Source: an uncultured Anaerolineae bacterium
Lineage (GTDB): Bacteria; Chloroflexota; Anaerolineae; Anaerolineales; Villigracilaceae
NCBI GenBank assembly: GCA_903875215.1
Contig: CAIQVH010000038.1
Coordinates: 1 to 64,000, forward strand
DNA: 64,000 nt
Direction of reading: 5' to 3'
Shown here one piece after another: positions 34,091-42,770 of the stretch (positions are counted from its first letter, which is position 1; each line of letters opens with the position of its first letter). The notes below the pieces were generated by a model, which saw only the letters and a program-made list of their open reading frames with translations, had not been told where the DNA came from and ran no database searches. The position numbers were made by a program, and so were the translations under genes.

Positions 34091-34782
34091 TGGATAAACA
34101 AGCTTTACACGGCATGGCCGCCCTGATTACCGGCGGCAGCACCGAAGTGGCCGGGGCAACCGCCCTGGCGCTGGCGCGTGAAGGCGTGCAGGTTTGCCTG
34201 TGCGGCCGCCAGGAAGATTTGCTGGAGCTGGCCGCCGCGAAAATTCGGGCGGAGGGCGGAACCTGCCTGACCATCGTCTCCGAGCTGGATAGCCTGGAAG
34301 CGGCAGAATTCGTGCGCGAACAGGCCCTGGCCGCCTTTGGCCGCCTCGACCTCCTGATTTTGGTCTCGCCTTTTTGGGCGGGGGGACAAATTCACAGTCA
34401 CAGCGTCAAAACCTGGGATCTGGTGCTCAACGCCAACCTGCGCGAACCCTTCCTGGTGGCGCGCGCCATCCTGCCGCATTTCCGTGCCCAAAAACACGGC
34501 GAAATCCTGGCGATTGGCTCCGATTCGGCCCTGGGCTTTTATCCGCAGGATGGCGCCTACGGCGTCGCCATGCACGCCCTTTCCACGCTGATGGAGTTGA
34601 TTCGCGTTGAAAATGCGGATTTCGGCATCCGGACTCATCTCCTGGCCCCCGGCGTGGCCCTGACCCTCGACACCGACTCCGAAGGCAAACCCGCCCTGAC
34701 TGTTGCTCACGTTGCCGATTGGGTGCTCTGGCTGCTGCAACGTCCCGCCCACCTGCGCGGCAACGGGCCGATTCTGATCTAA
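34090..34782 (+). CDS. SDR-fold protein lacking canonical catalytic residues
   Basis: A 230-residue Rossmann-fold protein of the short-chain dehydrogenase family. The overall pattern is right (ALITGG.., a CGR at the second strand, GRLDLLIL, then AIGSDSALG with the Ser). However, three key motifs are off: TGGSTEVAGA replaces TGxxxGxG, LVSPF replaces NNAG, and YGVAM replaces YxxxK, so the catalytic Lys is missing. It may bind a nucleotide without normal redox chemistry or be a regulator. It is translationally coupled to the amidohydrolase gene (TGATG overlap). Confidence 0.75.
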   Translation: MDKQALHGMAALITGGSTEVAGATALALAREGVQVCLCGRQEDLLELAAAKIRAEGGTCLTIVSELDSLEAAEFVREQALAAFGRLDLLILVSPFWAGGQIHSHSVKTWDLVLNANLREPFLVARAILPHFRAQKHGEILAIGSDSALGFYPQDGAYGVAMHALSTLMELIRVENADFGIRTHLLAPGVALTLDTDSEGKPALTVAHVADWVLWLLQRPAHLRGNGPILI

Positions 34783-34917
34783 GCACCTGCCAAGAGAACA
34801 GGGGGAGCACTTCTGCATTAAAATTGATACAATAACTGCAGCATCTATCTGCTGTGTGCAGCACCGGGGAAACCTACCGCATGGGTCTGCCCCAATTCAC
34901 CCAAAGGAGAGAAAATC

Positions 34918-36555
34918 ATGTCTGGCAAGAAAACCTTAATCCAACTTATCAGCCTCCTGGCTGCCCTGAGCCTGCTGCTGGCCGCTTGCGGCTCCCCGGC
35001 GGCTCCCGCGGCTGAAACCAGCGCCCCGCTGCGCTGGAGCCTGGAAGGCATCAACGAACTGCCCGCGCTCGATCCGCCGCTGGCGGGGGCTTCGCAGTCG
35101 GTGGGCGTTATCAGCCTCGTTTTTGAAGGCCTGGTGCGGCTGGATGGCGGCCTGAACATCGCCCCGGCTGGCGCTGAATCATGGGATGTCAAAGATGGCG
35201 GCAAAACCTTCATCTTCCACATCCGCAAGGATTTGAAATTCGCCAACGGCGACCCGGTCACCGCCGAAGACTTTGCCTACTCGCTCAACCGCGCCTTCGC
35301 CCCGGAATACGCCAACGGCAACGCCGGTTACTATCTGTCCAACATCGCCGGTTCGATGGAAGTGCAGCAGGGCAGCGCCCAAACCATCAGCGGCGTGAAA
35401 GTCATCGACGCGCAGACGCTCGAAATCGACCTGCTCAACCCGTCAGTCTACTTCCTCTACCAGTTGACCTTCCCGGCCTCCTTCGTTGTCTCGAAAAAGG
35501 CCGTTGAAGCCAACCCGACCGCCTGGACCGACACCGCTTACGGCACCGGCCCGTTCATGGTCAAGGAATGGAAGCACAACCAATCGATCACGCTGGTGCC
35601 GAACCCCAATTACTGGCTCGGCAAACCGCAGATTTCCGAAATCGACATGCCCTTCATCCAGGACCCGGCCACGGCGCTGAAAATGTACCAGACCGGCGAA
35701 CTCGACATCATGGGCACTTACAACTTCCCCACCGACCAGATTTCGGCAGTCTCCAGCGACCCGGCTTTCCACCAGTTCAACCAGTTCTTTGTCGCTTACA
35801 TCGGCTTCAACAATGCCCGCCCGCCCTTTGACAATGTCAAGGTGCGCCAGGCCTTTGCCAAAGCTGTCGATAAGGCCACGCTGATCAACAAGGTGCTCGA
35901 AGCCGCCGTGGTCGAAGCCGATACCATCATCCCGCCGGGAATGCCTGGTTATAATGCGGATTCAGCCAAAATCCAGGCCTTTGATGCCGCCGGGGCCAAG
36001 CAACTGCTCGCCGACGCTGGTTATCCCGATGGCAAGGACTTCCCCAAGATTGCGCTGTCCATCAACAACCAGGACCCGAACTTCCCCAAAATCGCCGCCG
36101 CCCTGCAGCAGATGTGGAAAGAAACCCTGGGCGTGGAGGTGGAAATCAATACCGAGGAACTTTCCAAGTTCAACGATGACCTGACCGCCACCGCCAACGA
36201 TCCGGCTGCTGCCGGCGCGCTCGATTTCTATATCAGCGTTTGGGGCGCGGATTATCCCGACCCGCAGAACTTCGTCTCGCAGCAGCTGCGCACCGGCGTC
36301 GGCAACAACAACGGCCACTATTCCAACGCTGAATTCGATGCGCTGGTCGACAAGGCCGACGTGGAACCCAACCTGCCCAGCCGCCTGCCGCTCTACCAGC
36401 AGGCCGAAACCATCGCCCTGACCGAAGTGGGCTGGCTGCCGCTCTATTATGGCAAAGCCAACCTGCTGATCAACACCAAGGTCAAGGGCCTGGTCGTCAC
36501 CCCGCAAGGTCTCTTCCCCGAAGTGGACTGGACGAAAGTGACGGTCGGCAAGTAG
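34918..36555 (+). CDS. ABC transporter substrate-binding lipoprotein (oligopeptide type), locus 2
   Basis: A 545-residue family-5 solute-binding protein. The signal peptide ends in LLAAC. The mature part opens around LRWSLEGINELPALDPP. It contains FHIRKDLKFANGDPVTAEDF and TAYGTGPFMVKEW, the family signatures. It is most like peptide-binding OppA proteins. An AAAGGAGAG ribosome site lies 8 bp before the start, and a loose TTGATACAAT-type promoter box sits near 34824-34833. A 12-bp stem follows the stop codon, and 212 bp with a repeat separate it from the permease. Confidence 0.9.
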   Translation: MSGKKTLIQLISLLAALSLLLAACGSPAAPAAETSAPLRWSLEGINELPALDPPLAGASQSVGVISLVFEGLVRLDGGLNIAPAGAESWDVKDGGKTFIFHIRKDLKFANGDPVTAEDFAYSLNRAFAPEYANGNAGYYLSNIAGSMEVQQGSAQTISGVKVIDAQTLEIDLLNPSVYFLYQLTFPASFVVSKKAVEANPTAWTDTAYGTGPFMVKEWKHNQSITLVPNPNYWLGKPQISEIDMPFIQDPATALKMYQTGELDIMGTYNFPTDQISAVSSDPAFHQFNQFFVAYIGFNNARPPFDNVKVRQAFAKAVDKATLINKVLEAAVVEADTIIPPGMPGYNADSAKIQAFDAAGAKQLLADAGYPDGKDFPKIALSINNQDPNFPKIAAALQQMWKETLGVEVEINTEELSKFNDDLTATANDPAAAGALDFYISVWGADYPDPQNFVSQQLRTGVGNNNGHYSNAEFDALVDKADVEPNLPSRLPLYQQAETIALTEVGWLPLYYGKANLLINTKVKGLVVTPQGLFPEVDWTKVTVGK

Positions 36556-36571
36556 TTTGTCCCTGAAAAGC

Positions 36572-36605
36572 AGACCGGACAGGTTCGCAAGAGCCTGTCC
36601 GGTCT
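36572..36605 (+). terminator. Strong 12-bp hairpin after binding-protein gene 2
   Basis: AGACCGGACAGG at 36572-36583 pairs perfectly with CCTGTCCGGTCT at 36594-36605 around a 10-base loop, 16 bp after the stop. There is no T-run, so partial termination or message protection is more likely than a full stop. Confidence 0.6.
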
Positions 36606-36642
36606 TATCTGTCAGGCTTCCGGGGACTTCCCGTAAAAATCT

Positions 36643-36720
36643 GGACACGGAACACGCGGAAAGAGCTCAAAAAACAAGGTATGTCCGTGTTCATCCGCGT
36701 TTTCCGTGTTTTCCGTGTCC
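36643..36720. repeat. GGACACGGAA palindrome between binding protein and permease
   Basis: GGACACGGAACACGCGGAAA at 36643-36662 faces TTTCCGTGTTTTCCGTGTCC at 36701-36720, with 18 of 20 positions complementary. It shares the CACGGAA/TTCCGTG core with the element inside the EamA gene but sits in non-coding DNA. Confidence 0.8.
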
Positions 36721-36767
36721 CAAAAAGGTTTTGAGCGTAGAAATTCCTGAATCCCAGGCCGAATCCC

Positions 36768-37703
36768 ATGTGGCGCATTATCTCCCAACGGCTCTTATCT
36801 CTCATCTTTGTGCTTTTCTCGGTGACGTTCCTGACGTTTATCGTCAGTTCCCTCGCGCCGGGCGACCCCGTGCTTAACATGATGGGCGGGCGGCAGGATC
36901 CCGTCCGTTACCAGTTCCTGCGCCACATGTACGGGTTGGATTTGCCCTGGTACCAGCAATATTTCAATTATCTCGGAAATCTCCTCAGCGGCAACCTGGG
37001 CTACTCGTTCAAATACCCCGAACGCCCGGTCTGGAGCCTGATCGCCAACGGCGTGCCGGTTTCGATGCAGCTCGGGCTGACAGCGCTGACCGTCAGCGTG
37101 CTGCTCGGCGTCCCGGCGGGGGTGCTGTCAGCGCTGTGGCAGAACACCTGGCGCGATACGGCCACCATGACGATCATGCTGGCGCTTTATTCTGTCCCGT
37201 CGTTTGTCATCATTCCGGTTTTGTGGGTGGTGGATCTGGCTTTATACCGCGCTGGATGGCCCTCCCTGCCGGTGGCGGGCTGGGGCAAACCCGAACAGCT
37301 GATTCTCCCCGTCCTGGTGCTGGCCGCCGCCAACATCGGCTTTATTGCCCGGCTGATGCGTTCCTCCATGCTGGAAGTCATGCGCCAGGATTTCGTCCGC
37401 ACGGCGCGCGCCAAGGGCGCCCCCGAAAGCATCGTCATCCGCCGCCATGTGCTGCGCAATGCCCTGCTCCCGCTGCTGACGGTGCTCGGCCCGGCGACCG
37501 CCTTTCTCGTCACGGGCGCGTTTGTGGTCGAGAACCTGTTCGCCATCCCCGGAGTCGGCTACCTGGCGGTGCAATCCATCGGCCAGCGCGATTATCCCGT
37601 CATCCAAGCCACCACGATTTTGCTGGCGCTGGCGGTCGTGGTGATGAATCTCGTCACCGACATCGGTTACACCCTGGCGGATCCCCGCGTGCGGGCGGAT
37701 TGA
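36768..37703 (+). CDS. ABC transporter permease, DppB/OppB type, locus 2
   Basis: A 311-residue permease that starts MWRIISQRLLSLIFVLFSV, with about six helices. The EAA loop is RQDFVRTARAKGAPESIVIR, ending with LADPRVRAD. It is typical of DppB. One base separates its stop from the start of the second permease. It forms the channel for the locus-2 binding protein. Again no ATPase gene follows. Confidence 0.92.
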   Translation: MWRIISQRLLSLIFVLFSVTFLTFIVSSLAPGDPVLNMMGGRQDPVRYQFLRHMYGLDLPWYQQYFNYLGNLLSGNLGYSFKYPERPVWSLIANGVPVSMQLGLTALTVSVLLGVPAGVLSALWQNTWRDTATMTIMLALYSVPSFVIIPVLWVVDLALYRAGWPSLPVAGWGKPEQLILPVLVLAAANIGFIARLMRSSMLEVMRQDFVRTARAKGAPESIVIRRHVLRNALLPLLTVLGPATAFLVTGAFVVENLFAIPGVGYLAVQSIGQRDYPVIQATTILLALAVVVMNLVTDIGYTLADPRVRAD

Positions 37704-37704
37704 C

Positions 37705-38640
37705 ATGGCCGAAATCCCCACCATCGCCGAACAAACCGCTCCCGCCCGCCCCTGGTGGATGTATTTCCTACGCAACCGTGCCGCCACTGCCGGGATGGTT
37801 TTCATCCTGGTGGCGCTGCTGCTGGCACTGGCCGGCCCGACGGTATATCAGCGTTTGCTGCCTGCCGACCAGCAGCGCAGCCGCGACGGCATTTTCCAGG
37901 ATTACGAGTCGATCAACGCGGAAGCATCTCCCGTCCACTGGCTGGGCGCGGATTACCTGGGCCGCGACACGCTGACACGCCTGCTCGTGGCGGTGCGCGT
38001 CTCGCTTTTGGTGGCCTTCGTCGTTGAAGCAATCAACATTGGGCTGGGCGGCCTGCTCGGGCTTTTGGCGGGCTATTTCGGCGGCTGGGTGGATATGCTG
38101 ATCTCCCGCCTGGCGGATATGCTCTTCGCCTTTCCCGGCCTGCTGCTGGCGATTTTGATTTCCGCTGTTTTCGGCTCGACCGCCCGCGAACTGTACGGCG
38201 GCACCGGACGCCTGCTGCTGGTCGCCGCCGCCCTGAGTCTGGTCTCCTGGCCATTGATGGCGCGCCTGATACGCAGTGAGACGCTGGCGCTCAAATCGCG
38301 CGATTTTATGCTGGCCTCGCGCAGCCTGGGCGCTTCGGACTTCCAACTGATTGCCCGCCACCTGCTCCCCAACGTGGCCTGGATCATCACCGTCGCCGCC
38401 ACGCTGGATGTCGCCAGCGTCATCGTGAACGAAGCCACACTCAGCCTGCTCGGGCTGGGCATCGAGGAACCAGGCGCGAGTCTCGGCCTGATGATTTTCC
38501 GCGCGGCGGGCAAAATTGAGCGTTACCCGCTCCAGGTCTTCATCCCGGCGGTGATGATCACGGCGCTGGTGCTGGCTTTTTCTTTCGTTGGCGATGGACT
38601 GCGCGACGCGTTTGACCCGCGCTCGCGCCAATCTGGCTGA
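37705..38640 (+). CDS. ABC transporter permease, DppC/OppC type, locus 2
   Basis: A 311-residue partner permease. It has the N-terminal OppC segment (RNRAATAGMVFILVALLLAL) and the loop WLGADYLGRDTLTRLL, matching the family 'GTDxxGRD' loop. The EAA motif is RDFMLASRSLGASDFQLI, and the C-terminus DGLRDAFDPRSRQ is the family end. It is convergent with the M20 peptidase gene, only 12 bp apart, so termination signals must overlap coding DNA. Confidence 0.92.
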   Translation: MAEIPTIAEQTAPARPWWMYFLRNRAATAGMVFILVALLLALAGPTVYQRLLPADQQRSRDGIFQDYESINAEASPVHWLGADYLGRDTLTRLLVAVRVSLLVAFVVEAINIGLGGLLGLLAGYFGGWVDMLISRLADMLFAFPGLLLAILISAVFGSTARELYGGTGRLLLVAAALSLVSWPLMARLIRSETLALKSRDFMLASRSLGASDFQLIARHLLPNVAWIITVAATLDVASVIVNEATLSLLGLGIEEPGASLGLMIFRAAGKIERYPLQVFIPAVMITALVLAFSFVGDGLRDAFDPRSRQSG

Positions 38641-38652
38641 GGTGCGGCGCGG

Positions 38653-39978
38653 TTAGCGGTTGGCTTGTATGGCGCGGTAGATGGCTTCCACGCCAAAATC
38701 CAGCGCTTCGACGGGGAGTCGTTCATCAGCAGCGTGAATGGTGCGGATGAAGTTGAAATCATCGGGAAGTTTTAACGGGGTAAAGCCGTAGGTTTGAATC
38801 CCGATCAGGGAGAAGAAGCGCGCGTCAGTCACGCCGCTCAGCACCAGCGGCACCGGGCTGCCGCCGGGATCCAGGCTTTTCAGCGTTTCCCCCAGCATAT
38901 TGAACAGGCTCATATCCGGTTCGCGCGGGCCGGGATCGTAACCGAGGACTTCCATTTCGCAATCCGGGCCCAGCAGCGCGCGCAGTTCGCCGAGCAGGTC
39001 TTCGGGGCTGAAGCCAGGCAGCAGGCGCCCATCCAGGCCCAGAGAAACTTCCGCCGGGATGACATTGTTCTTGCTGCTGGCCTGCAGCCTGGTCGGGCTG
39101 ACGGTGTTGTGGAGCAGGGGAAGAAAGGGTTCCGCCTGTTCTCCGAGCAGTTTGAAGACGCTGCTTGCCAGCCAGGGATTGGCCAGCTGGCGCAGGATGG
39201 CCCCTGGCAGGCCGCCGACCGCCACAGAAATGCCCGCAATCATCTGCCAGGCGGCCGGGGTCAGGTGATAGGGCAGGCGATGCTGGTCGAGCAGGGTCAG
39301 CGCCCGGGCGAGTTTTGCCATAGCCTGGCCATTGAGCGGGCTGGAGCCGTGCCCGGCCCGCCCGCGGAAGGTCAGCTTGATCGGGCAGATTTGCTTTTCG
39401 GCGACCATGACCGGGTAGAGACGTTTTCCTGCCATGCGCAGGTTGAAACCGCCAAATTCGCCGAAGGCGTGCCGGACATCCTGAAACAACCCGGCATGTT
39501 CCTGAACCAGGAAGCGCGCGCCAAACTCTCCACCATCCTCTTCATCCGACACCGCGCAGAAGATTACGTCACCGGGCAGGCGGACGCCTTCCGCCTTGGC
39601 CTTCAGCACCGCGGCCAGTAGCATGGCTACTCCGCTTTTCATATCCAGCGCGCCCCGGCCCCAAATATAGCCATCCGCAATTTCCCCGGCAAAGGGCGGG
39701 TGCTGCCAGGTCTGGTTTTCGGTGGTGACCACATCCACATGCCCGTACAAGAGCAGGGGCGCCGCGCGGCCTTCGCCCTTTAACCGTGCCACCAGGTTGG
39801 TGCGTTGCGGAGTTTTCCCCAGGATGATGGTCTCAAGCCCGGCTGAAGTCAGCAAGCCATTAATGTACTGGATGCACGCGGCCTCGTTCCCAGGCGGATT
39901 GGTGGTATCAAAGCGAATCAACTCCTGCAACAGGCGCGCCGGAGTCTGGTAGATTGGAGTAGCGAGCGAGTCGGACAT
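38653..39978 (-). CDS. M20 family metallopeptidase (ArgE/DapE/carboxypeptidase-like)
   Basis: A 441-residue zinc peptidase or deacylase. LYGHVDVVT holds the first His and Asp metal ligands, WGRGALDMKSGVAM the bridging Asp, and AVSDEEDGGEFGARF the catalytic Glu-Glu pair. A dimerisation domain (about 185-300) follows, and HAADERL near the end gives the last His. It cleaves an amide or terminal peptide bond, fitting the peptide-uptake genes next to it, though it points the other way. It is followed downstream only by the convergent permease gene. Confidence 0.88.
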   Translation of the reverse strand: MSDSLATPIYQTPARLLQELIRFDTTNPPGNEAACIQYINGLLTSAGLETIILGKTPQRTNLVARLKGEGRAAPLLLYGHVDVVTTENQTWQHPPFAGEIADGYIWGRGALDMKSGVAMLLAAVLKAKAEGVRLPGDVIFCAVSDEEDGGEFGARFLVQEHAGLFQDVRHAFGEFGGFNLRMAGKRLYPVMVAEKQICPIKLTFRGRAGHGSSPLNGQAMAKLARALTLLDQHRLPYHLTPAAWQMIAGISVAVGGLPGAILRQLANPWLASSVFKLLGEQAEPFLPLLHNTVSPTRLQASSKNNVIPAEVSLGLDGRLLPGFSPEDLLGELRALLGPDCEMEVLGYDPGPREPDMSLFNMLGETLKSLDPGGSPVPLVLSGVTDARFFSLIGIQTYGFTPLKLPDDFNFIRTIHAADERLPVEALDFGVEAIYRAIQANR

Positions 39979-40005
39979 GGGATTTCTCTTCTTTCAGATA
40001 TGCGG

Positions 40006-41070
40006 TTAATAAGCCCGCAAATATTGCGGCGGGATCGGGCCGGGCTGGCTGAGCGCGCGGGCCGCCAGGATGGGCCAGGTTGGGTTGCGGAGCATCTCGC
40101 GGCCCAGCAGCACCAGGTCGGCCTGGTCCTGGCGCAGGATCGCATCGGCCTGGGCCGGCTCGGTAATCAGGCCAACAGCCGCAGTCGCGATTCCGGCTCC
40201 CTGTCGCAACGCTGCCGCGATGGGAACCTGGTAACCCGGGCTGGTGGGGATTTTTGCCAGCAGGGATGTGCCCCCCGAAGAACAATCCACCAGGTCAACC
40301 CCCGCCGCCTTCAGCCGCCTCGCCAGCTCGATAGAGTCAGGCACGCTCCAGCCGCCCTCCAGCCAGTCAGTGCCGGAAATGCGCACGGTCAGCGGCAGAT
40401 GCTCCGGCCAGACCGGTCTGACCGCCTGAACTGTTTCCAGCACGAAGCGGATCCGGTTCTCAAAGCTGCCGCCATACTCATCAGTGCGCTGGTTCGAGAT
40501 CGGCGAGCAAAAGCTGTGCAGCAGGTAGCCATGCGCGGCATGCACCTCCAGCCAGTCAAACCCGGCTGCCAGCGCGCGTTCGGCGGCGGCTCGAAACGCC
40601 TGCTGAATTGCGTGGATCTCTGCCACACTCAGTTCATGTGGAATGGCATACCCTTCGTGGTAGGCAACCGGGCTGGGGCCGACCACCTGCCACCCGAGCG
40701 GCGCGCCCGGCAGAATAGGGCCTCCGCCCTGCCAGGGACGCCCGGTGCTGGCCTTGCGCCCGGCATGCGCCAATTGCACGCCGGCCACTGCGCCATTGTC
40801 CCGAATGACGCGCGTCACACGCCTGAGCGGTTCCACCTGGTCGTCAGACCACAACCCAACATCGAAAGGCGTGATGCGTCCGCGCGCTTCAACAGCCGTC
40901 GCCTCGGTGAGGATCAAACCAGCCCCGCCCGCGGCGCGCGCGCCAAGATGGATCACCTGCCAATCGTTGGAAAAACCGTCCGTATAACTGTACATGCACA
41001 TCGGCGAGAGGCCGATGCGGTTACGCAAGGTGACTCCGCGCAGAGTCAGGGGGTCAAAAAGATGGGACAT
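40006..41070 (-). CDS. Old Yellow Enzyme family NADPH:flavin oxidoreductase (YqjM-like)
   Basis: A 354-residue FMN ene-reductase. LRNRIGLSPMCMYS near the start carries the Cys that tunes the flavin in the YqjM subgroup. VQLAHAGRKAS and WLEVHAAHGYLLHSFCSP hold the substrate-binding His pair. NQRTDEYGGSFENRIRF is the family's hallmark. It reduces activated C=C bonds, and the true substrate is unknown. It is 27 bp upstream of the M20 gene on the same strand, so they are likely co-transcribed. Confidence 0.93.
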   Translation of the reverse strand: MSHLFDPLTLRGVTLRNRIGLSPMCMYSYTDGFSNDWQVIHLGARAAGGAGLILTEATAVEARGRITPFDVGLWSDDQVEPLRRVTRVIRDNGAVAGVQLAHAGRKASTGRPWQGGGPILPGAPLGWQVVGPSPVAYHEGYAIPHELSVAEIHAIQQAFRAAAERALAAGFDWLEVHAAHGYLLHSFCSPISNQRTDEYGGSFENRIRFVLETVQAVRPVWPEHLPLTVRISGTDWLEGGWSVPDSIELARRLKAAGVDLVDCSSGGTSLLAKIPTSPGYQVPIAAALRQGAGIATAAVGLITEPAQADAILRQDQADLVLLGREMLRNPTWPILAARALSQPGPIPPQYLRAY

Positions 41071-41229
41071 GCGAATCTCCGTGAGGGGTAAGGATAGGCA
41101 AGCTGCAAATCCAGTGTCTGTGAGGCCGAAATGCGCCTGACCGAAACATAGGCCAGAGAGTGCTTTCAGATTTCACAAAAACACCATCCAGTTCAATGCC
41201 GCCCGGGCAGTCCCACTCAGCCTGGAGCG

Positions 41230-41760
41230 CTAGCGGATCATGGCAACTTTGACGCTGACGTTCATGCGGTCGCCGATTTCTTCCAGGGTATCGCTCCACT
41301 GGTGGTAGGGCAGACTGGGCGGTACGAGCACAGCGGCCTGCATGGTAAAGAGCGGTGCGCCGCTCATCGGCGCCGGCACGGTGGCCGTTTCCATGCTTTC
41401 AATGTTGATGCCCTGCTGGGCCAGGTGCAACGCCAACCCATGAATAATGCCCTCGTGGTCAGCTCCCAGCACCTCGATCTGATAGGGCAGCCAGCCCGCA
41501 TATTTGTGCGCGTGGTCATCACTGGTCGGCAGGAGCGTAATCTGAAAACCGGCACTGCGCAAATTCCCCAGGTCAGCTTCCAGCGTGGTCAACTCCCCTT
41601 CGCCCAGCGAGATCAACGCCAGCATCGCAAATTCACCGCCCAGGCGCGCCATCCGGCTGGCCTCCACGTTCCCGCCATATTTAACAAAAATTTCCGTGAC
41701 TGCTTCAACGATCCCAACCCGGTCTTGCCCGGTCAGAGTAAGAACAACCTTCTTTTCCAT
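41230..41760 (-). CDS. ACT-domain protein, glycine cleavage repressor-like (GcvR type)
   Basis: A 176-residue protein starting at the Met of MEKKVVLTLTGQDRVGIVEAV. AAAGGAAG just upstream decides this start over the Met at 41916. Two ACT domains are visible: one at about 4-80 (GQDRVGIVEAVTEIFVKYGGN) and one at about 95-175 (LGADHEGIIHGLALHLAQQGIN). Such double-ACT proteins sense amino acids, with GcvR binding glycine. No DNA-binding domain is present, so it would act through a partner protein. Confidence 0.85.
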   Translation of the reverse strand: MEKKVVLTLTGQDRVGIVEAVTEIFVKYGGNVEASRMARLGGEFAMLALISLGEGELTTLEADLGNLRSAGFQITLLPTSDDHAHKYAGWLPYQIEVLGADHEGIIHGLALHLAQQGINIESMETATVPAPMSGAPLFTMQAAVLVPPSLPYHQWSDTLEEIGDRMNVSVKVAMIR

Positions 41761-41945
41761 GATGACTTCCTTTCTGCGCCCACACAAGGGTAATTTTTCC
41801 CAGTATAGCACGGCTGAACAAGTTGGGAAGCCTCCCTGCAAAAAATGGCAAACCTGCAGTGCCCAAAAACCCTGATAGTTTTCGACAGGCTTTGCCCCTA
41901 GAATGAAACCCAGCACCCAACTTTATCGGAAAAATGGAGACCCTC

Positions 41946-42701
41946 ATGAATAAAAACACCCTGCGCCAGTTAGCCAACAGCCTCTCAGTCGTGATCGCGC
42001 TGACCGTCAACATTCTCGCCAGCACCCTGCCGCTCAACGGGCAAAACACCGGCGAAATCTCAGACCGCTTCCAGGTCTACTTTGTCCCGGCCGGATACGT
42101 TTTCGCCATCTGGGGCATCATCTACATCGGTTGGATCGCCTTCGCCATTTACCAATTCCAACCCGCCCAAAAAGACAACCTGCGCCTGCAAAACCTGGGC
42201 TATCTGTTCGCGCTGAGCGGCCTCTTCAACGCCGCCTGGCTGTTTTGCTGGCACTACAACCAGTTCGGGTTGAGCGTGCTGGTGATGCTGGCTCTGCTTG
42301 CCACCCTGATCGCCAGCTATTTGAAACTGGAAGTGGGACACCGCCCGGTGAGCGCAGCCGAACGCTGGTGCGTCGACCTGCCCTTCAGCATTTATCTCGG
42401 CTGGATCACCGTTGCCACGGTTGCCAATCTCAGCGACTGGTTGTTTTCCATCAGCTGGAATGGTTGGGGGCTGCCGGCCCAGGCCTGGGCGGCAGGAATG
42501 ATTGGGGTCGCCTCCTTGCTCGGGGTGCTGATGGCACTCACCCGCCGTGATTCGGGCTACCTGTTCGTGCTGGTCTGGTCATTTGCCGGGATCGGAGTCA
42601 AACAGGCCGGGTTTCCGCTCGTGGCCAACAGCGCCTGGGCGGCCTGCGCGCTGGCGCTGGGGCTGGCCATCTACAGCATCGTGGCACGCCGCCGGTCATA
42701 A
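41946..42701 (+). CDS. TspO/MBR-like tryptophan-rich membrane protein
   Basis: A 251-residue inner-membrane protein with six or seven helices and more than ten Trp. Motifs such as YVFAIWGIIYIGWIAFAIYQ, FNAAWLFCWHYNQ and YLGWITVATVANL resemble the TspO-related branch of longer Trp-rich proteins. TspO proteins bind porphyrins and affect stress responses, but these longer homologues have no set role. GGAG at 41936-41939 favours the start at 41946 over 41934. It ends at a bidirectional terminator. Confidence 0.7.
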   Translation: MNKNTLRQLANSLSVVIALTVNILASTLPLNGQNTGEISDRFQVYFVPAGYVFAIWGIIYIGWIAFAIYQFQPAQKDNLRLQNLGYLFALSGLFNAAWLFCWHYNQFGLSVLVMLALLATLIASYLKLEVGHRPVSAAERWCVDLPFSIYLGWITVATVANLSDWLFSISWNGWGLPAQAWAAGMIGVASLLGVLMALTRRDSGYLFVLVWSFAGIGVKQAGFPLVANSAWAACALALGLAIYSIVARRRS

Positions 42702-42720
42702 ACTGCCAGCCGCGCACAAA

Positions 42721-42750
42721 AAACCGGTGACGGGGTTCCGTCACCGGTTT
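42721..42750. terminator. Bidirectional rho-independent terminator
   Basis: AAACCGGTGACGG at 42721-42733 pairs perfectly with CCGTCACCGGTTT at 42738-42750 around GGTT, with A-rich sequence before and TGGTTT after. It serves the convergent genes on both sides. Confidence 0.85.
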
Positions 42751-42770
42751 TGGTTTAAGGGCAGGATCCA

